A stretch of 64,000 nt of DNA from Sipunculus nudus (lineage: Eukaryota; Annelida; Sipuncula; Golfingiida; Sipunculidae): assembly GCA_026874595.1 (NCBI GenBank), contig JAPPUL010000065.1:50272-114271 (forward strand). The letters are read 5' to 3'. Every line of letters starts with the position of its first letter. The first letter of the stretch is position 1. A program made the translations under genes and the position numbers. A model generated the notes under the pieces. That model was not told the DNA's origin, did no database searches, and saw only the letters and a program-made list of their open reading frames with translations. Positions 35,301 to 44,800 of this stretch are shown here, in pieces.

Positions 35301-35615
35301 CTTTTGTAATAAAGTTCTAAACCGATTTTCAATATCACTAAACTCTTTGCCGTCATTTAAATTATCGCCGATACGATGCCTTATAGGAACATAATAACCC
35401 GAGTAAGCATTAATAGAAAAAGATACCCCAATTACATAATCATTATCAAAATTAAGTCCCGTTGTTTCAGTATCTATAGCTAGTACAGTGTTTTCAATAC
35501 TATTAACTATTCGTTCAAATTCACCTAAATCCGTAACTAAAACCGCTCGAAAGTCAGTATTAAACTTTACATCCTCTTTACCTCGATACCGTGTTTTATA
35601 TTCTGTCGTTTTCAT
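32349..35615 (-). CDS. polA: DNA polymerase I family (A), intein-containing
   Basis: 1088-aa precursor giving a mature polymerase of about 680 aa. The 3'-5' exonuclease motifs are AIDTETTGLNF (46-56), FYNSTFDLLML (114-124) and YAVSDS (191-196). Polymerase motif A is VSIDYESQEVRLAG (437-450). Motif B is RKKAKIASFSLQY (487-499), split by the intein, and motif C is ATIHDEIS near 1025. At the position of Taq Phe667 there is Phe. No 5' nuclease domain is fused; that activity is a separate gene at 39344-40213. It is the phage replicative polymerase, encoded next to the primase zinc domain and the DnaB helicase, with ATG/TGA overlap to the former. Confidence 0.95.
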   Translation of the reverse strand: MKTTEYKTRYRGKEDVKFNTDFRAVLVTDLGEFERIVNSIENTVLAIDTETTGLNFDNDYVIGVSFSINAYSGYYVPIRHRIGDNLNDGKEFSDIENRFRTLLQKLLYTNKVLFYNSTFDLLMLQKEGIDIDKVKCLDVLALVYNFDSNLERNGLKEMSQLLLGRNPIQYGDIVDKGQTMEFISSEDVLDYAVSDSANTFGLYDLLKSILQDKRTKFIVELDNRLAKAMTYYLTNKVTVDANAMKEMLPNIQKRVNEIEQTIYKEIGEEINLNSTQQLGVLLEKLGLDTNQRTASGNMKVSQTALKNIDHPLIRLIEERRVLVKQVGTYIEKLAKFKEGRINYFIYKAPTGRIISGSDKNSNYYLPLNLQTLTKPQVAYFKAEKKGDVLDPKYILGYEFTEVDVSEVEKGKNYVESYSKELNVRRAITVPSNDYVFVSIDYESQEVRLAGLLSNDNILVDAFANNKDPHKELAIKMFGKENYNNVNRKKAKIASFSLQYLGCFTEDTLILTKRGLLTIKNIYDNRIVDRVRDLEKIWTGKSFQGGKVLRQGEKDFLNLMFDDGTKLEMSLGHRAIILRNGKIQEVKASELIIGDYFISDRFSYTWTGIKNDFNFLNFVDEEALRKLVLFVYGTSFFKTGREFYQDEKIKFYIDKDNVRFLPFKDLINQIKEELTKKQYKFDVIVTDSKKATKYLVEIDCPYLCEVLKMNLGQNVEYRGVTTLLRVDQKYLEWFFKGLMANKAFHILQNRVFFRFCNLNKLDKVTRKKEEYIIKAFMVLLKTYGIQLKLYKAENTKITTVVCYLQKKDLDLFKVSPKKFLFPQDKRLIQQLINRFKREDSKLEFEKIVTLEMLRARITKLGLNNKYSFLDKYHFVRLKNISPGGVKIGYDISIQEGPIKHYYADGYLTHNSSWTLKTNSNLSMDECNDLYKAYWNSMQGYSRWIKTERSEVYKNGGVTRTLLGRPRYLQFYLSNEKLRKHGERLIPSHRISGSAADIMRVTLVKLFEKIFKNPEFHDEIKFVATIHDEISYVVRRDKLLHYLNLLEELMEFKLPNWAYPLTVSFDVGRSFGETFPFRKTKLNEYKPKFL
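32889..34112 (-). other. intein in PolA motif B (408 aa)
   Basis: Starts at Cys502 (CFTEDTLILTKRG, block A), has block B-like TKLEMSLGHRAI (His present) and ends with YDISIQEGPIKHYYADGYLTHN, with terminal Asn909 before Ser+1. Insertion is right after the YLG that follows motif B, between catalytic helix residues, so polymerase needs splicing. The middle (about 620-860) contains LAGLIDADG-like helices (LRKLVLFVYGTSFF and YLEWFFKGLMANKAFH), but acidic catalytic residues are not evident, so homing is probably lost. Confidence 0.9.
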
Positions 35616-36052
35616 TCGTTTACCTCTTCCAATGAAGTATAAAGTGATTCGATAAAAGCAGGCAACGATCCTTGCTTTTTTATAAAATAATAAGCTTTAT
35701 TTTCAATTGTCTTCTGTTCTAGATTATTATTCATACTAGACAAATAACCTTGTTTAACTTGTTCGATTTCGTGCAAAATCTTATCTTTCTTAAACTTCGT
35801 TAATAAGAACTGTACAGGCTCGTATTCTGTCAACCGTTTACAGTAATCGTAAGCGGTAAACTGACGTTGACAAGCAAAACAATAAATTCTTAATATATCA
35901 ATATCTCGAAAAACTTTAGCCGATTTATGCCTTTTATCGGCGTGAAACGGACAAAAACACGTCCCGTATATATCTCCTATATACATTTCAAATCCTATTA
36001 ATCGATTAAAAACCTCCCGCTGTAAACTTCTATTTAAATATAACTCATTCAT
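35612..36052 (-). CDS. primase zinc-binding (CHC2) domain protein
   Basis: 146 aa. The CHC2 zinc ribbon of DnaG-type primases is clear: CFCPFH (Cys34, His37) and IYCFACQRQ (Cys58, Cys61), spaced as in the family. The rest is helical (about 70-146). No TOPRIM catalytic domain follows; that domain is encoded at 51233-51949. This part would recognise the template trinucleotide and should work with the TOPRIM chain. It lies between DnaB and PolA and overlaps the latter by four bases. Confidence 0.85.
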   Translation of the reverse strand: MNELYLNRSLQREVFNRLIGFEMYIGDIYGTCFCPFHADKRHKSAKVFRDIDILRIYCFACQRQFTAYDYCKRLTEYEPVQFLLTKFKKDKILHEIEQVKQGYLSSMNNNLEQKTIENKAYYFIKKQGSLPAFIESLYTSLEEVNE

Positions 36053-36064
36053 AAAATTAATCCT

Positions 36065-37438
36065 TTACACGAAAACGTCGTCAATATCATTATTACTACT
36101 ATTATCGATGTCAGAACCAAAAATATCTAACGAATAAACATCGTCAGGCTCATCTACCCCAACCGCATAATAATGAGGTTCTACCAATTGGATAGACAAC
36201 TCGTCCATAATCTTACCCGATCTATTTTTTACTATTTGCATCCCCACTTCTTTACTAATTTTCATTTTATCGTCCGCATATAAAATAATTGCCGAATGTG
36301 CTGATCGTTCTAATTCACTTGTATCAGCAAAAGAAAATAATGATGCCTGTCGCTTCTTTTCTAATATCTTTTGATGTTCACGGTTAACTTGTGCTAAAAG
36401 TATTATGATAAGTCCTTTAGTTTGAAAATTAATCGATAAATTATGAAAATACCGCACATAATAGTTCAATAGCTCTCGTTCTTCTTGTACTCCTTTTATC
36501 TTATAAAACTTTAAAAGTTGCAAATAATCGACAATAACGCCATCTAATTCTACCTCTTCGGATTTACTTCTTAAATAACTCGAAAAACTTTGAGTACTAA
36601 ATCCTCCCATATCAGCAGGAGCTACCACAAATACTTTCCCTTTACAATCTTTTTCCCATTGCTCAACGGTAGCTTCAAATGAACGATATTCTTTAACGTT
36701 AAGAATACCTTTTTTAATTCGCTCGGCTTCCACAGCTTTTTTAAGTAACCCCGACTTTTGCATTTCGTAAGAATGACGAGATATCAAATTATACCAAACG
36801 TCCCGTACCATACCTTCCAAATTCAAAAAAACCATGTTATAATTAGCTTTTATACAACTGTTATATAATATCGATATTGCATAAGTAGTCTTAAAGCAAG
36901 AAGAAGGAGCACCTATCAAATTTAAGGTACCGTAACTAAATCCTTTTAAATATTGGTCTATTACTTTAACTCCCGATAACAAACCTTTAGGAAGGGCTTT
37001 TAACTCGTTATATGACGATATTACATCGTTTATATTAATCTCGTGTAACGAACTTTTATCAACTTGTTCGGTTTCAAGTAACTTACTTGTCTCTTTGAAA
37101 TCTTTTTTAGAAATAGTATCTAGTAAATGACTTTGCAGACTTAAATCATTAAGTTCTGCAATAAAAGTGTCAACATAATCAAATATACTACTAACATTAT
37201 GTATTTTTGATTTATCTAATATAGGCTTATATAAATCTTCTAAATGTCCGTAAGTAGGCACTCGACCTTGTTTCTCATAAAAAGATACAATTAATTTATA
37301 AACAGGAGTATGTAAACTTAAAGGAGTATTTTTGATTATTTTTGATATTGTATTAATACGTTCAATATCAGTTTTATTATTAAACTTATCTAAGTTAACT
37401 AAAATCGTATTTGAAACTACCTTTAAATCTAAATCCAT
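36065..37438 (-). CDS. replicative DNA helicase (DnaB/gp41-like)
   Basis: 457-aa RecA-fold hexameric helicase with the DnaB C-terminal layout. A P-loop at GAPSSCFKTT (176-185) aligns with the family's GARPSMGKTT but has Phe182 in place of the glycine before Lys183. Also present are VFLNLEGMVRDV (H1a-like), a Walker B at GVIVDYLQLL, LLAQVNRE (motif H3) and IVKNRSG (arginine finger region). The N-terminal 150 residues are helical and unlike the usual DnaB N-domain. It unwinds the fork with the CHC2/TOPRIM primase and PolA. The next gene upstream is a possible loader. Confidence 0.88.
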   Translation of the reverse strand: MDLDLKVVSNTILVNLDKFNNKTDIERINTISKIIKNTPLSLHTPVYKLIVSFYEKQGRVPTYGHLEDLYKPILDKSKIHNVSSIFDYVDTFIAELNDLSLQSHLLDTISKKDFKETSKLLETEQVDKSSLHEININDVISSYNELKALPKGLLSGVKVIDQYLKGFSYGTLNLIGAPSSCFKTTYAISILYNSCIKANYNMVFLNLEGMVRDVWYNLISRHSYEMQKSGLLKKAVEAERIKKGILNVKEYRSFEATVEQWEKDCKGKVFVVAPADMGGFSTQSFSSYLRSKSEEVELDGVIVDYLQLLKFYKIKGVQEERELLNYYVRYFHNLSINFQTKGLIIILLAQVNREHQKILEKKRQASLFSFADTSELERSAHSAIILYADDKMKISKEVGMQIVKNRSGKIMDELSIQLVEPHYYAVGVDEPDDVYSLDIFGSDIDNSSNNDIDDVFV

Positions 37439-37914
37439 TAAATCTCGTCCTGATTACTACTTATAACACGTCTATTCAAAACCTTAACAATTTCCATTGA
37501 TTCAACTTGAGATAACATTTGTTCCGATAAAATTAAACTTCTTTGTCCTTTAAAGTGTCTTTGTGATATAAGATGACATATTAAATCTTCAAGCCTTTGG
37601 TTTGGCACAGTTCGTTTTAGGTGTGATATGATTAAAAGTTCATGTGTTATATTTTGAACAGAATCAAGGTTATCTATACTATTTCCTACATAAATATCGA
37701 TTAAATCGTACGAAGTCTTTAAAATATAATCCCGCCTACCCCACTTTAATAACAAAAAGCAAGCTACTTTTTTCATTACTTGCCAATCGTCATGAATATA
37801 ATAATTAACGTTTTTTTCTAATGTATTGGAATATAATTCTTTCTCTTTATCGGAGAGTGGTTGGTATAGTGATCCTAAATAATTTTTAATGCGGTCAACT
37901 CGATCGGATATCAT
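37438..37914 (-). CDS. hypothetical protein, possible helicase loader, 158 aa
   Basis: Between the SF2 helicase and DnaB. It is helical. The C-terminal part (LLIISHLKRTVPNQRLEDLI then FKGQRSLILSEQM) loosely recalls the DnaC segment 'LLiiDDl...w....L..li..R......TIlTSN', but no Walker A or B is present, so it would not be an ATPase. The stop overlaps the DnaB start (TAATGG). A loader or adaptor role is only a guess; the function is unknown. Confidence 0.4.
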   Translation of the reverse strand: MISDRVDRIKNYLGSLYQPLSDKEKELYSNTLEKNVNYYIHDDWQVMKKVACFLLLKWGRRDYILKTSYDLIDIYVGNSIDNLDSVQNITHELLIISHLKRTVPNQRLEDLICHLISQRHFKGQRSLILSEQMLSQVESMEIVKVLNRRVISSNQDEI

Positions 37915-37915
37915 T

Positions 37916-39343
37916 TTAATATTTCCACAAAAATTCCTTTCTTAATCGTGATATTAAATATTTCATTGAATTTGATTTATACTGCGATTGCGGTAAAACG
38001 GCGTCCGTTAATACATTTAAGAAAAAATCTCGATGTCGTTGAATAAGCTCAAGTTTATACTCATCTATTGTATTATTAGCTAAAACAAACGATATGTTAA
38101 ATTTATCAAAATCGGAAAATAATCTAACAATACGGCCAATCAGTTGAATAAACGAACCTGCTCCAAATGGAATATTGTAAATAATCATTTGATAAGTAGC
38201 TTGTAAATTTAACGATTGACCCCCAGCACCTGTTATCAGTAATACTTTATTTCTACAATCATTAACAAACCAATCACGACTAGCTAAAACCGCTTTGCCC
38301 GTCATTTGTCCCGTAATCCATTGATAATCCACATTCAAAAAATCTAACTCACCTTTCAATATATCCAAAGTTTCGTAAAACCCAGCGTAAACTATAATTC
38401 CTTCGGATAATTTAGCTTGTACTAACTTCTTAAAAAGTTCCCTCTTTTCAGTTGATGCGTCAACCAAATATTGCAACTCAACCATTTTTTTCCCGCTACT
38501 TTTTTGTTTTTCGTTTCGTTTAAGAAATATGTCGTCGTAAATAGTTAATACTTCTCGAACAATCTTATGATAAGCATCTAAGTTAGAAAAATCCGATTTA
38601 TACGCTTTGAATTTAATGTCCATGTTTGGATAATAAGTTTTCATTACTTTCAATAACGAAGCTCGAAACTCTTCAATATTCTTATACCCCACCACTTCCC
38701 GTTTAGTAACCTCTAATCTAACTCCACTTTTTTTGCGAACTGGAATTTGCCGTTCTTCAATCTCCAAATAAGTCTCTTCAAATTCACTACATGTACCTAA
38801 AACAAAATCATTAAAAAAAGTAACTATATAATAAATATCGTAAACAGAAGACTTGAAAGGAGTAGCAGTAAAACCGTACATTTTCTTAAACGCATTCCTT
38901 AAACCCCAATAAAAACGAGCTAGTTTAGCTCCTTGTGGATTTTTAAGTACATGCACTTCGTCAAACATTGCAGTTACTTTATAATTAGTTAAATACCTAA
39001 AAAATGCATGAATTTCGAATTTTGGGTGTTTTTGATATTGTATTAAAATTAATTTGTATTTATCAGTATCAACTTTACTAAGTTCGTCGTAAGATTTTAC
39101 TTCAATAGCCTTTAATCCAAACGTCTTTTCGTTTATATCTTTCATTACCTCGATAGACGATTGTTTAGTAACAAAAAATATCCCTAAATTAACTGTACCG
39201 TCCTTTAGCAAAGAAATTATAGTAGCAAGTGCTATCATTGTTTTTCCCGTTCCAGTCGCATAACATAAAATACCCGTGTCTTTTTCGAGTAAAAAATCTC
39301 TTCCCTCAACCTGATGTTTCTTAAGTTCTACTTTTAATTTCAT
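37916..39343 (-). CDS. SF2 DNA/RNA helicase (DEVH)
   Basis: 475-aa superfamily-2 helicase. Motifs in order: a Q-like KKHQVEGRDFLLEKDTG, then YATGTGKTMIA (motif I), FDEVHVLKNPQG (II), GFTATPFKS (III), GAGGQSLNLQATYQMI (V) and FIQLIGRIVRLF (VI). The layout is similar to T4 UvsW and SNF2/ERCC3-type helicases, with branch-migration or recombination-dependent replication as likely roles. The ATG follows closely on the FEN gene stop. The C-terminal 60 residues are helical and basic. Confidence 0.88.
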   Translation of the reverse strand: MKLKVELKKHQVEGRDFLLEKDTGILCYATGTGKTMIALATIISLLKDGTVNLGIFFVTKQSSIEVMKDINEKTFGLKAIEVKSYDELSKVDTDKYKLILIQYQKHPKFEIHAFFRYLTNYKVTAMFDEVHVLKNPQGAKLARFYWGLRNAFKKMYGFTATPFKSSVYDIYYIVTFFNDFVLGTCSEFEETYLEIEERQIPVRKKSGVRLEVTKREVVGYKNIEEFRASLLKVMKTYYPNMDIKFKAYKSDFSNLDAYHKIVREVLTIYDDIFLKRNEKQKSSGKKMVELQYLVDASTEKRELFKKLVQAKLSEGIIVYAGFYETLDILKGELDFLNVDYQWITGQMTGKAVLASRDWFVNDCRNKVLLITGAGGQSLNLQATYQMIIYNIPFGAGSFIQLIGRIVRLFSDFDKFNISFVLANNTIDEYKLELIQRHRDFFLNVLTDAVLPQSQYKSNSMKYLISRLRKEFLWKY

Positions 39344-40213
39344 CTATTTGCCCTTTATCCAATAATCATAAAATGACACTACATTATACTTTATATACAA
39401 GTCTCGTGATCCCTTAAAAACTGTATAAACATCAACGTCAAACTCTTTTTTCGAATATTGTAGTAAATCGGTTAATTTATAGTTTTTTATTATAACTCCT
39501 TTATTGTCATTTAATTTAATAAACTTATCCTGATGCCGTTTATACCTTTCTACTGCAATTTGAAAAGATTTTGATAACGGATACAAAGCCCAAATCTTAG
39601 CAAAATACCTAATATACTTATAATTTAAAAAAGCTACTACAGAACCTATATGTCGAGTTTTATCGCCTGTTAAAGTCTTATAATAAAGAAACTCTACAGG
39701 TTTAACCCCATACTTAGCTATAACGTCCTGCTCGTTCATGACTTGAAAATGATTGTCAACTATTCGTTTAGAAACCTTTACTCCTACTGACATTAATTGA
39801 ATATAATTCTCATCGTTTGAAAAAACTAAAACGTCCTTGTTGTTCTCTTTAACATCCTTTATAGCCATTAACGCTATTATATCTTGAGTTTCTTGATTTA
39901 AAGCTCGAACGAACTTAACTTCATTAATAAGACTTAACATCCGTTTTAAATCGTCTGTATAAAACAGATGTTTACTTCGTTTAATATGACGTGTTTTGTA
40001 AGATTGGCTTATTTCTTTTCGCCAAGTAGGATACGAATCCTCGCAAAAGTATATTTGTTTAAATCCGTCATTTAAAGCAAGTCGAACTAATTCTAAAACA
40101 CCTAAAACCGCTCCCGCTAATTTTTCTTGCCCATCTATTGTAACATAAAAATCTTTATTTGCTCGATGATATTTAGCTAAAGTCCAAAAAAAATCTACGT
40201 ATAAAACTCTCAT
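39344..40213 (-). CDS. 5'-3' exonuclease / flap endonuclease
   Basis: 289-aa FEN-family nuclease (like T4 RNase H or the PolA 5' domain), which removes RNA primers and flaps. The acidic metal ligands sit in family motifs: RVLYVDFFW at the start, YFCEDSYPTWRKEISQSYKTR (the arch region), DVLVFSNDENYIQLMS, and TLTGDKTRHIGSV in place of 'GDxSDNIPG'. The last motif lacks the usual Asp-Asn pair, so one metal site may be altered. It complements the PolA here, which has no 5' domain. Confidence 0.82.
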   Translation of the reverse strand: MRVLYVDFFWTLAKYHRANKDFYVTIDGQEKLAGAVLGVLELVRLALNDGFKQIYFCEDSYPTWRKEISQSYKTRHIKRSKHLFYTDDLKRMLSLINEVKFVRALNQETQDIIALMAIKDVKENNKDVLVFSNDENYIQLMSVGVKVSKRIVDNHFQVMNEQDVIAKYGVKPVEFLYYKTLTGDKTRHIGSVVAFLNYKYIRYFAKIWALYPLSKSFQIAVERYKRHQDKFIKLNDNKGVIIKNYKLTDLLQYSKKEFDVDVYTVFKGSRDLYIKYNVVSFYDYWIKGK

Positions 40214-40297
40214 TTAATTTAAAGATTACTAACTCCTTACTCATTCTTCTAAATATAAACATAAAAAGCAAAAAGCAATAATCTTTTATGATTTTTT

Positions 40298-40984
40298 CTA
40301 AAAACCTATGTAAATTCCTATTCCTACTTTAACGCCATCCGAATATCCAGTTTCTACATAAAACGCATAGTTATCGTATAAAAATTGAGGGTACACCTTA
40401 ACTCCTACCATTCCTTCACCCGAAACTTTTGTATGTGTATCAGGAGGATTCCACTTTACCGTAGCTCCCCCCCTTAAATAAACTTCCCATATCTTCTTTT
40501 TTCGTTTAGCTTTCTTTAAAGCTATATAATCGTCGTGCAACTTCTCTTTCGATACGTAAAACTTTTTGTTTATCGCCTCCAACTTCTTCTCTCTTATTAA
40601 CGCCTTCTTAAGTCTTCCCTTTAACTCCCGATTTTCTTTAGTTAAAGATATTATCCTATTTTTTAAAACGACTAATATTTCTTTATCTTTAAAATACGGG
40701 TTTTTAATGTGTTTTGCTATTCTGTCAAAGATCTCTTTGTCAACTATATCTGATTTAGGAAACGCCTTGTCCAACGTATCTAAATATTTAATTGTCTCTT
40801 CTCGCTCTTGTTTTAACTTTTCGACATCTTCTATCGATTGTTTATCTTGAGCTCGTTCGTCTCTTATCTCTTTATCACTTTTAGCTTTAAAATTGTCCTC
40901 TAAAAAGTAATTGTCAACTAAAAAATAAGCCACTATAGCTACGACAACTACTATTATTAAACTAATAATTGTTTTTACTTTCAT
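40298..40984 (-). CDS. membrane-anchored coiled-coil protein, spanin-like topology
   Basis: 228 aa: a single N-terminal membrane anchor (IISLIIVVVVAIVAYFLV), a long charged coiled coil (about 35-160, e.g. NRELKGRLKKALIREKKLEA), and a C-terminal beta-rich end (VYLRGGATVKW...VSGEGMVGVKVY...GVKVGIGIYIGF). Anchor plus periplasmic coil is the layout of an inner-membrane spanin, but the barrel-like end is not usual and could insert in or contact the outer membrane. AAAGGA precedes the ATG. The 53-aa membrane gene lies directly upstream. Confidence 0.55.
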   Translation of the reverse strand: MKVKTIISLIIVVVVAIVAYFLVDNYFLEDNFKAKSDKEIRDERAQDKQSIEDVEKLKQEREETIKYLDTLDKAFPKSDIVDKEIFDRIAKHIKNPYFKDKEILVVLKNRIISLTKENRELKGRLKKALIREKKLEAINKKFYVSKEKLHDDYIALKKAKRKKKIWEVYLRGGATVKWNPPDTHTKVSGEGMVGVKVYPQFLYDNYAFYVETGYSDGVKVGIGIYIGF

Positions 40985-41001
40985 TACGATTTTTCCTTTG
41001 T

Positions 41002-41163
41002 TTAATACTTCAAAATTAACAAAAAACCTATTGAGAGTAAAAAGAAAATCAACAAAATAGCTAAAGTTTCAATACTTACCGAAACAACAACAAAAACTAC
41101 CGAAGCCATTCCTAACCCAAATAAAAACACAAATAGAAATCGAAAAATCCGTATCCAAAACAT
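41002..41163 (-). CDS. small hydrophobic membrane protein, 53 aa
   Basis: Open frame from the ATG at 41163: a basic-hydrophobic start (MFWIRIFRFLFVFLFG) followed by two membrane segments (MASVVFVVVSVSI, LAILLIFFLLSIGFLLI) and LKY. It fills most of the space between the 221-aa gene and the coiled-coil membrane gene and is on the coding strand. No strong ribosome site. Its placement before a spanin-like gene suggests a lysis or membrane function (inference). Confidence 0.5.
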   Translation of the reverse strand: MFWIRIFRFLFVFLFGLGMASVVFVVVSVSIETLAILLIFFLLSIGFLLILKY

Positions 41164-41173
41164 TTTAGAAACT

Positions 41174-41839
41174 TCAATTTAAAACTTTTTCGTCCTCTTC
41201 GCTATCTTCTTTCGCCTTTTTGCCTTTATTCTCTAAAAAGTCGACTAATTCGTGATAACCTTGAATTTGCTCAAGTTTCTTTTGAAAATCGTTCGAATCA
41301 CCACGAACTTTTTCCATCTCTTCACAAAGTTGTTTAAATTGTGCTTCCGTTAAAGAAGTTTTCTTTAACTTTTTAGCTTTAACTAACTCTTTTTGAGTTA
41401 TGTGCCTAACTACTTTCCAATCATATTCCCGTAAAACTTGAAACGCTTCAAAACGAAGTGTATTTGTTGCAATTTCTAAAGCTTCTTTCACAAACTCCTC
41501 CTCACTTTTTTCTTTGTAAGAAACCATATCATACCGATTTAATTTTTTAGCTTTAACTAACTCTTCAAGCGATTTATCCTTTTTAAGCTCTTTGTGTACA
41601 ATTCTAAACCGATATATATCTTCACCAGGTTCTACCGATCTAGGAAGCGTAAGAAATCGTTCTTGATATAAAACGTCGTCTTTAAGTTGAAATACAAATC
41701 GTTTAGAACTATCGTTAGTTAAAAAATCGTCTTCTAAGTAATTCGGTTGGCGAACTACTTTATCATTCTCAACATTTTCGTCATCTTTATATACACTAAC
41801 TATATCCGCTTTTTCGTTGCACTCAATCAAATATCTCAT
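41174..41839 (-). CDS. putative fibre-associated or chaperone protein, 221 aa
   Basis: Charged, mostly helical protein immediately after the long fibre gene, where fibre assembly chaperones are often found. The octamer ELVKAKKL occurs twice (near 90-97 and 150-157), with a matching DNA repeat, suggesting internal duplication. The C-terminus is very acidic (KKAKEDSEEDEKVLN). Family not recognised. Confidence 0.45.
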   Translation of the reverse strand: MRYLIECNEKADIVSVYKDDENVENDKVVRQPNYLEDDFLTNDSSKRFVFQLKDDVLYQERFLTLPRSVEPGEDIYRFRIVHKELKKDKSLEELVKAKKLNRYDMVSYKEKSEEEFVKEALEIATNTLRFEAFQVLREYDWKVVRHITQKELVKAKKLKKTSLTEAQFKQLCEEMEKVRGDSNDFQKKLEQIQGYHELVDFLENKGKKAKEDSEEDEKVLN

Positions 41840-41854
41840 TTTGGTATACTCCTT

Positions 41855-44800
41855 TTATTTTATTTTATCCATTTTTCCCAAATTTAACGGGCGACCAATC
41901 AAAGTTACTGCAAACATGCGAGGCTCAAGTCTCGTCAAGTCAAATCGAAAAGTAGGATATAAGGCACTATCCGCAAGTAGTGTAAGTACTTTATTAAAAT
42001 AAAATATTAGTTGTCCTTTTTTACGATCACAAATCTTTAAAAGGAATATACTTTTCTTGCAAGTATTCTCAACAAGGCTCCTTGGCTGTCCGTGTGTTAT
42101 TACAGAAAACGTGTAATACAGTGAAGTACCGTAACTATTATCCCCTAAATTCCATTGGAAATTTTCTCCTTTATGTCTTATAACAAACGATCCGAGTGTG
42201 CTCACACCTACACCTAAATAACCGTATAGTAAGTCGCCTAGATAATTTAACCTAGAATTTATACGAGTAGTAGCCCGACGACGAGGAACATATTGCATTA
42301 ACGTATCGTTTTCTTCGAAAAATTGGTTCTGTATGTTTTGAGTTAAATACTTATCATCTTTCTTACGATAAAGAGCTGGACTTTTGTAATAAGTTACTGT
42401 TTTTTTATCGGCTCTCCACCGACCGAATTTTAACGGATTAAAATCAAAATTTCCAAACTTATTTAATGTCGAAGTTATATCACCAATACGATCTTCGTCA
42501 AAATAATCAAAATAAACCAACCCGCTTTTATCTAAATTCCCTGAGGCGCTTGCAATCGCCAACAACCGACCTTTATAAAATGTTAAAAAACGAATTGATT
42601 CGAAATGTTTAAAACCATAATTAATTGAACCTCCGCCTAAAATTAACTTTAGCTCAGAACGACTCTTATTCAAGGCTAAGTTCAAAAATCTCAAAATCTC
42701 TCTTGTCGGTACATTCCTTTTTTCGAGACTCCATTTTACTCCATCCTGCGATCTATAAGCATTGGAATTCACGCCGTAAGGAATAATGGCCTTCAATCTA
42801 TTTACTTCATAAAAAAAATGTACTTTCGTCAATAGATATGTATCTAAACCAATAAAAGCATTTGGAGGAAACTCACATTTTTGTAGGGGGCTCCAAGACG
42901 TTACCCCCGCCTCCGAACTTACATAATGATATAGAATTAGCTCTTCGACACCTCCTAAATAATAGTAAAACAAATTATTAGCACTTACTACTCGAATCCA
43001 ATTCGGTTCACTCGAAGTTTTCGATAAATTCAAACCTGCAAATTCCCGAGAACCCACTGGATTCATGTCCATGTCTAAACGATCACAAAACACATCCAAT
43101 TTATTGTTTACTTTCCTTATTCCCCACAAATGAATTACATCGTTAACAATTAACATATCCAAATAATCTTCCAAAAAACGCTTGTCCTTGAAAGGAGTAA
43201 AAAAAAGACTGGACTTCCCGAAATCCTGCCCAAACTGTCCCCCGTAGAACTTAGCAAATTTTGTTGCTCCTAAAAACAAGCTCTTATCTCCATACAAAAC
43301 CTCACTATATAAACTTGTTCCAAAAGCAGCGTCGATTTGTTGTGTTTTTTCAATCCACGACGCAGTCGCTTTAGAATGTATATTAAGAGTCCCATAGATT
43401 TGGCTCGACGTAGGTATTTCCCCGAGATTCATCGTAAGTCGTACCCCGTTACTTATCTTGCTGTGACGAACAGCCCCCCGCCGAAAAGCCCAGTCGAGCG
43501 ACCCGTCTCTAAGATAATATGTCCTCCATTCGGTTATATTGTTGATTGTCTCGTCTAGACGCCAACCAGGTCGTGTATCTAAATCGATTGTTACCTCTTT
43601 AGTAGAAGGCGAATAACTAACGCCCCGTCGTTTTGGATAAACATCAGATTTCGAATTGTCTGGAATATAAAAATTTACGAACCACCGACTAAAACTCGCA
43701 AAAGACCCCAATCCATCATACTTTATAGGGAAAACGTTAAGTTGGTCTTTGTTGTCAAAATGGGAAGTTAAATTTTCAATTGCATCCGCTCGTGTATGCG
43801 ATGTGCCATAAATCTTTAAATCCTTTTCTGGACCTCCTCCTGGAGGTTTTATTTTTAAAGAAGTCCAATGAGTTTTTAACTCGTCTTTATAAAATAACAT
43901 TTCGGTTTCTTTAATAACGTCATCATAACTATCCGTAGCACCATAAACTCGATTTCTCAAATCTAAAACATCTTGTTCGGCTATTATATCACTATAAAAT
44001 CCATCAGGACGCCCCGAATCTTTATTAGGAGCCCACGTAGTTCCTCCATTCACGTTTTCCCACGACCAAGGAGTAGTATTTCGCCTATGGACAAAAGCAA
44101 TAGGTAAAAGCATTACTTTACCTACATCTGAAATTTCATCGTTTATAATTGAACTCCAACCAAAACGATCAGATTTTAAAAAACTGGCAGGAGTCACAAA
44201 TTTTGATGCTTTTCCAATCAGGCGCTCCCCTAAATCAAAGAAATCTGGATCTATAACATCTTTATGTCCAGAATTCTCGAACTGTTCTGGATGTACTTCA
44301 GAACTAGTAATAACTCGCCATCGTAACTGATAATAACCGTCATCTAGCGACAAAAATATATTGTGTCTCGGGTCGTCTATAAACTGTTGAATATTTTTAT
44401 CGTTACATTTAACATACTTACCGTGAGTAGAACTTCGAGTTTTTGTTGACGAAACATTTCCAAAACTTGTTTTTAAATAACTTGGCACAGTATCTACTGT
44501 ATCGTCAAATGTTTCTTTGTGTAAAGTACAACCCGAAACAACATTGTATGAACCCTCGTCAAACCAACCGTATAGCGTGTTCCCAAAAGGAAAAACAACC
44601 GAGTTTTCGTTTCCCAACGTAAACTTTTCTTTCCAAAACTCAATTCCAACAAAATCTTGTCGAGTTCCTGCTTCTGGAGGTTCGTCTAATTTAAATCGTA
44701 TTTCGCCAGTAAACTCATTATCAATAAGATAAACAACCGAACCAGCTACGTTAGCTTTCAAATCATACGACATAATAACATTTCTATACATCTCAATAAG

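Noticed and set aside
40214-40297. tRNA or small RNA in the gap before the FEN gene
   Set aside because: AT-rich with no cloverleaf or stable stem; probably just leader and promoter-like sequence.
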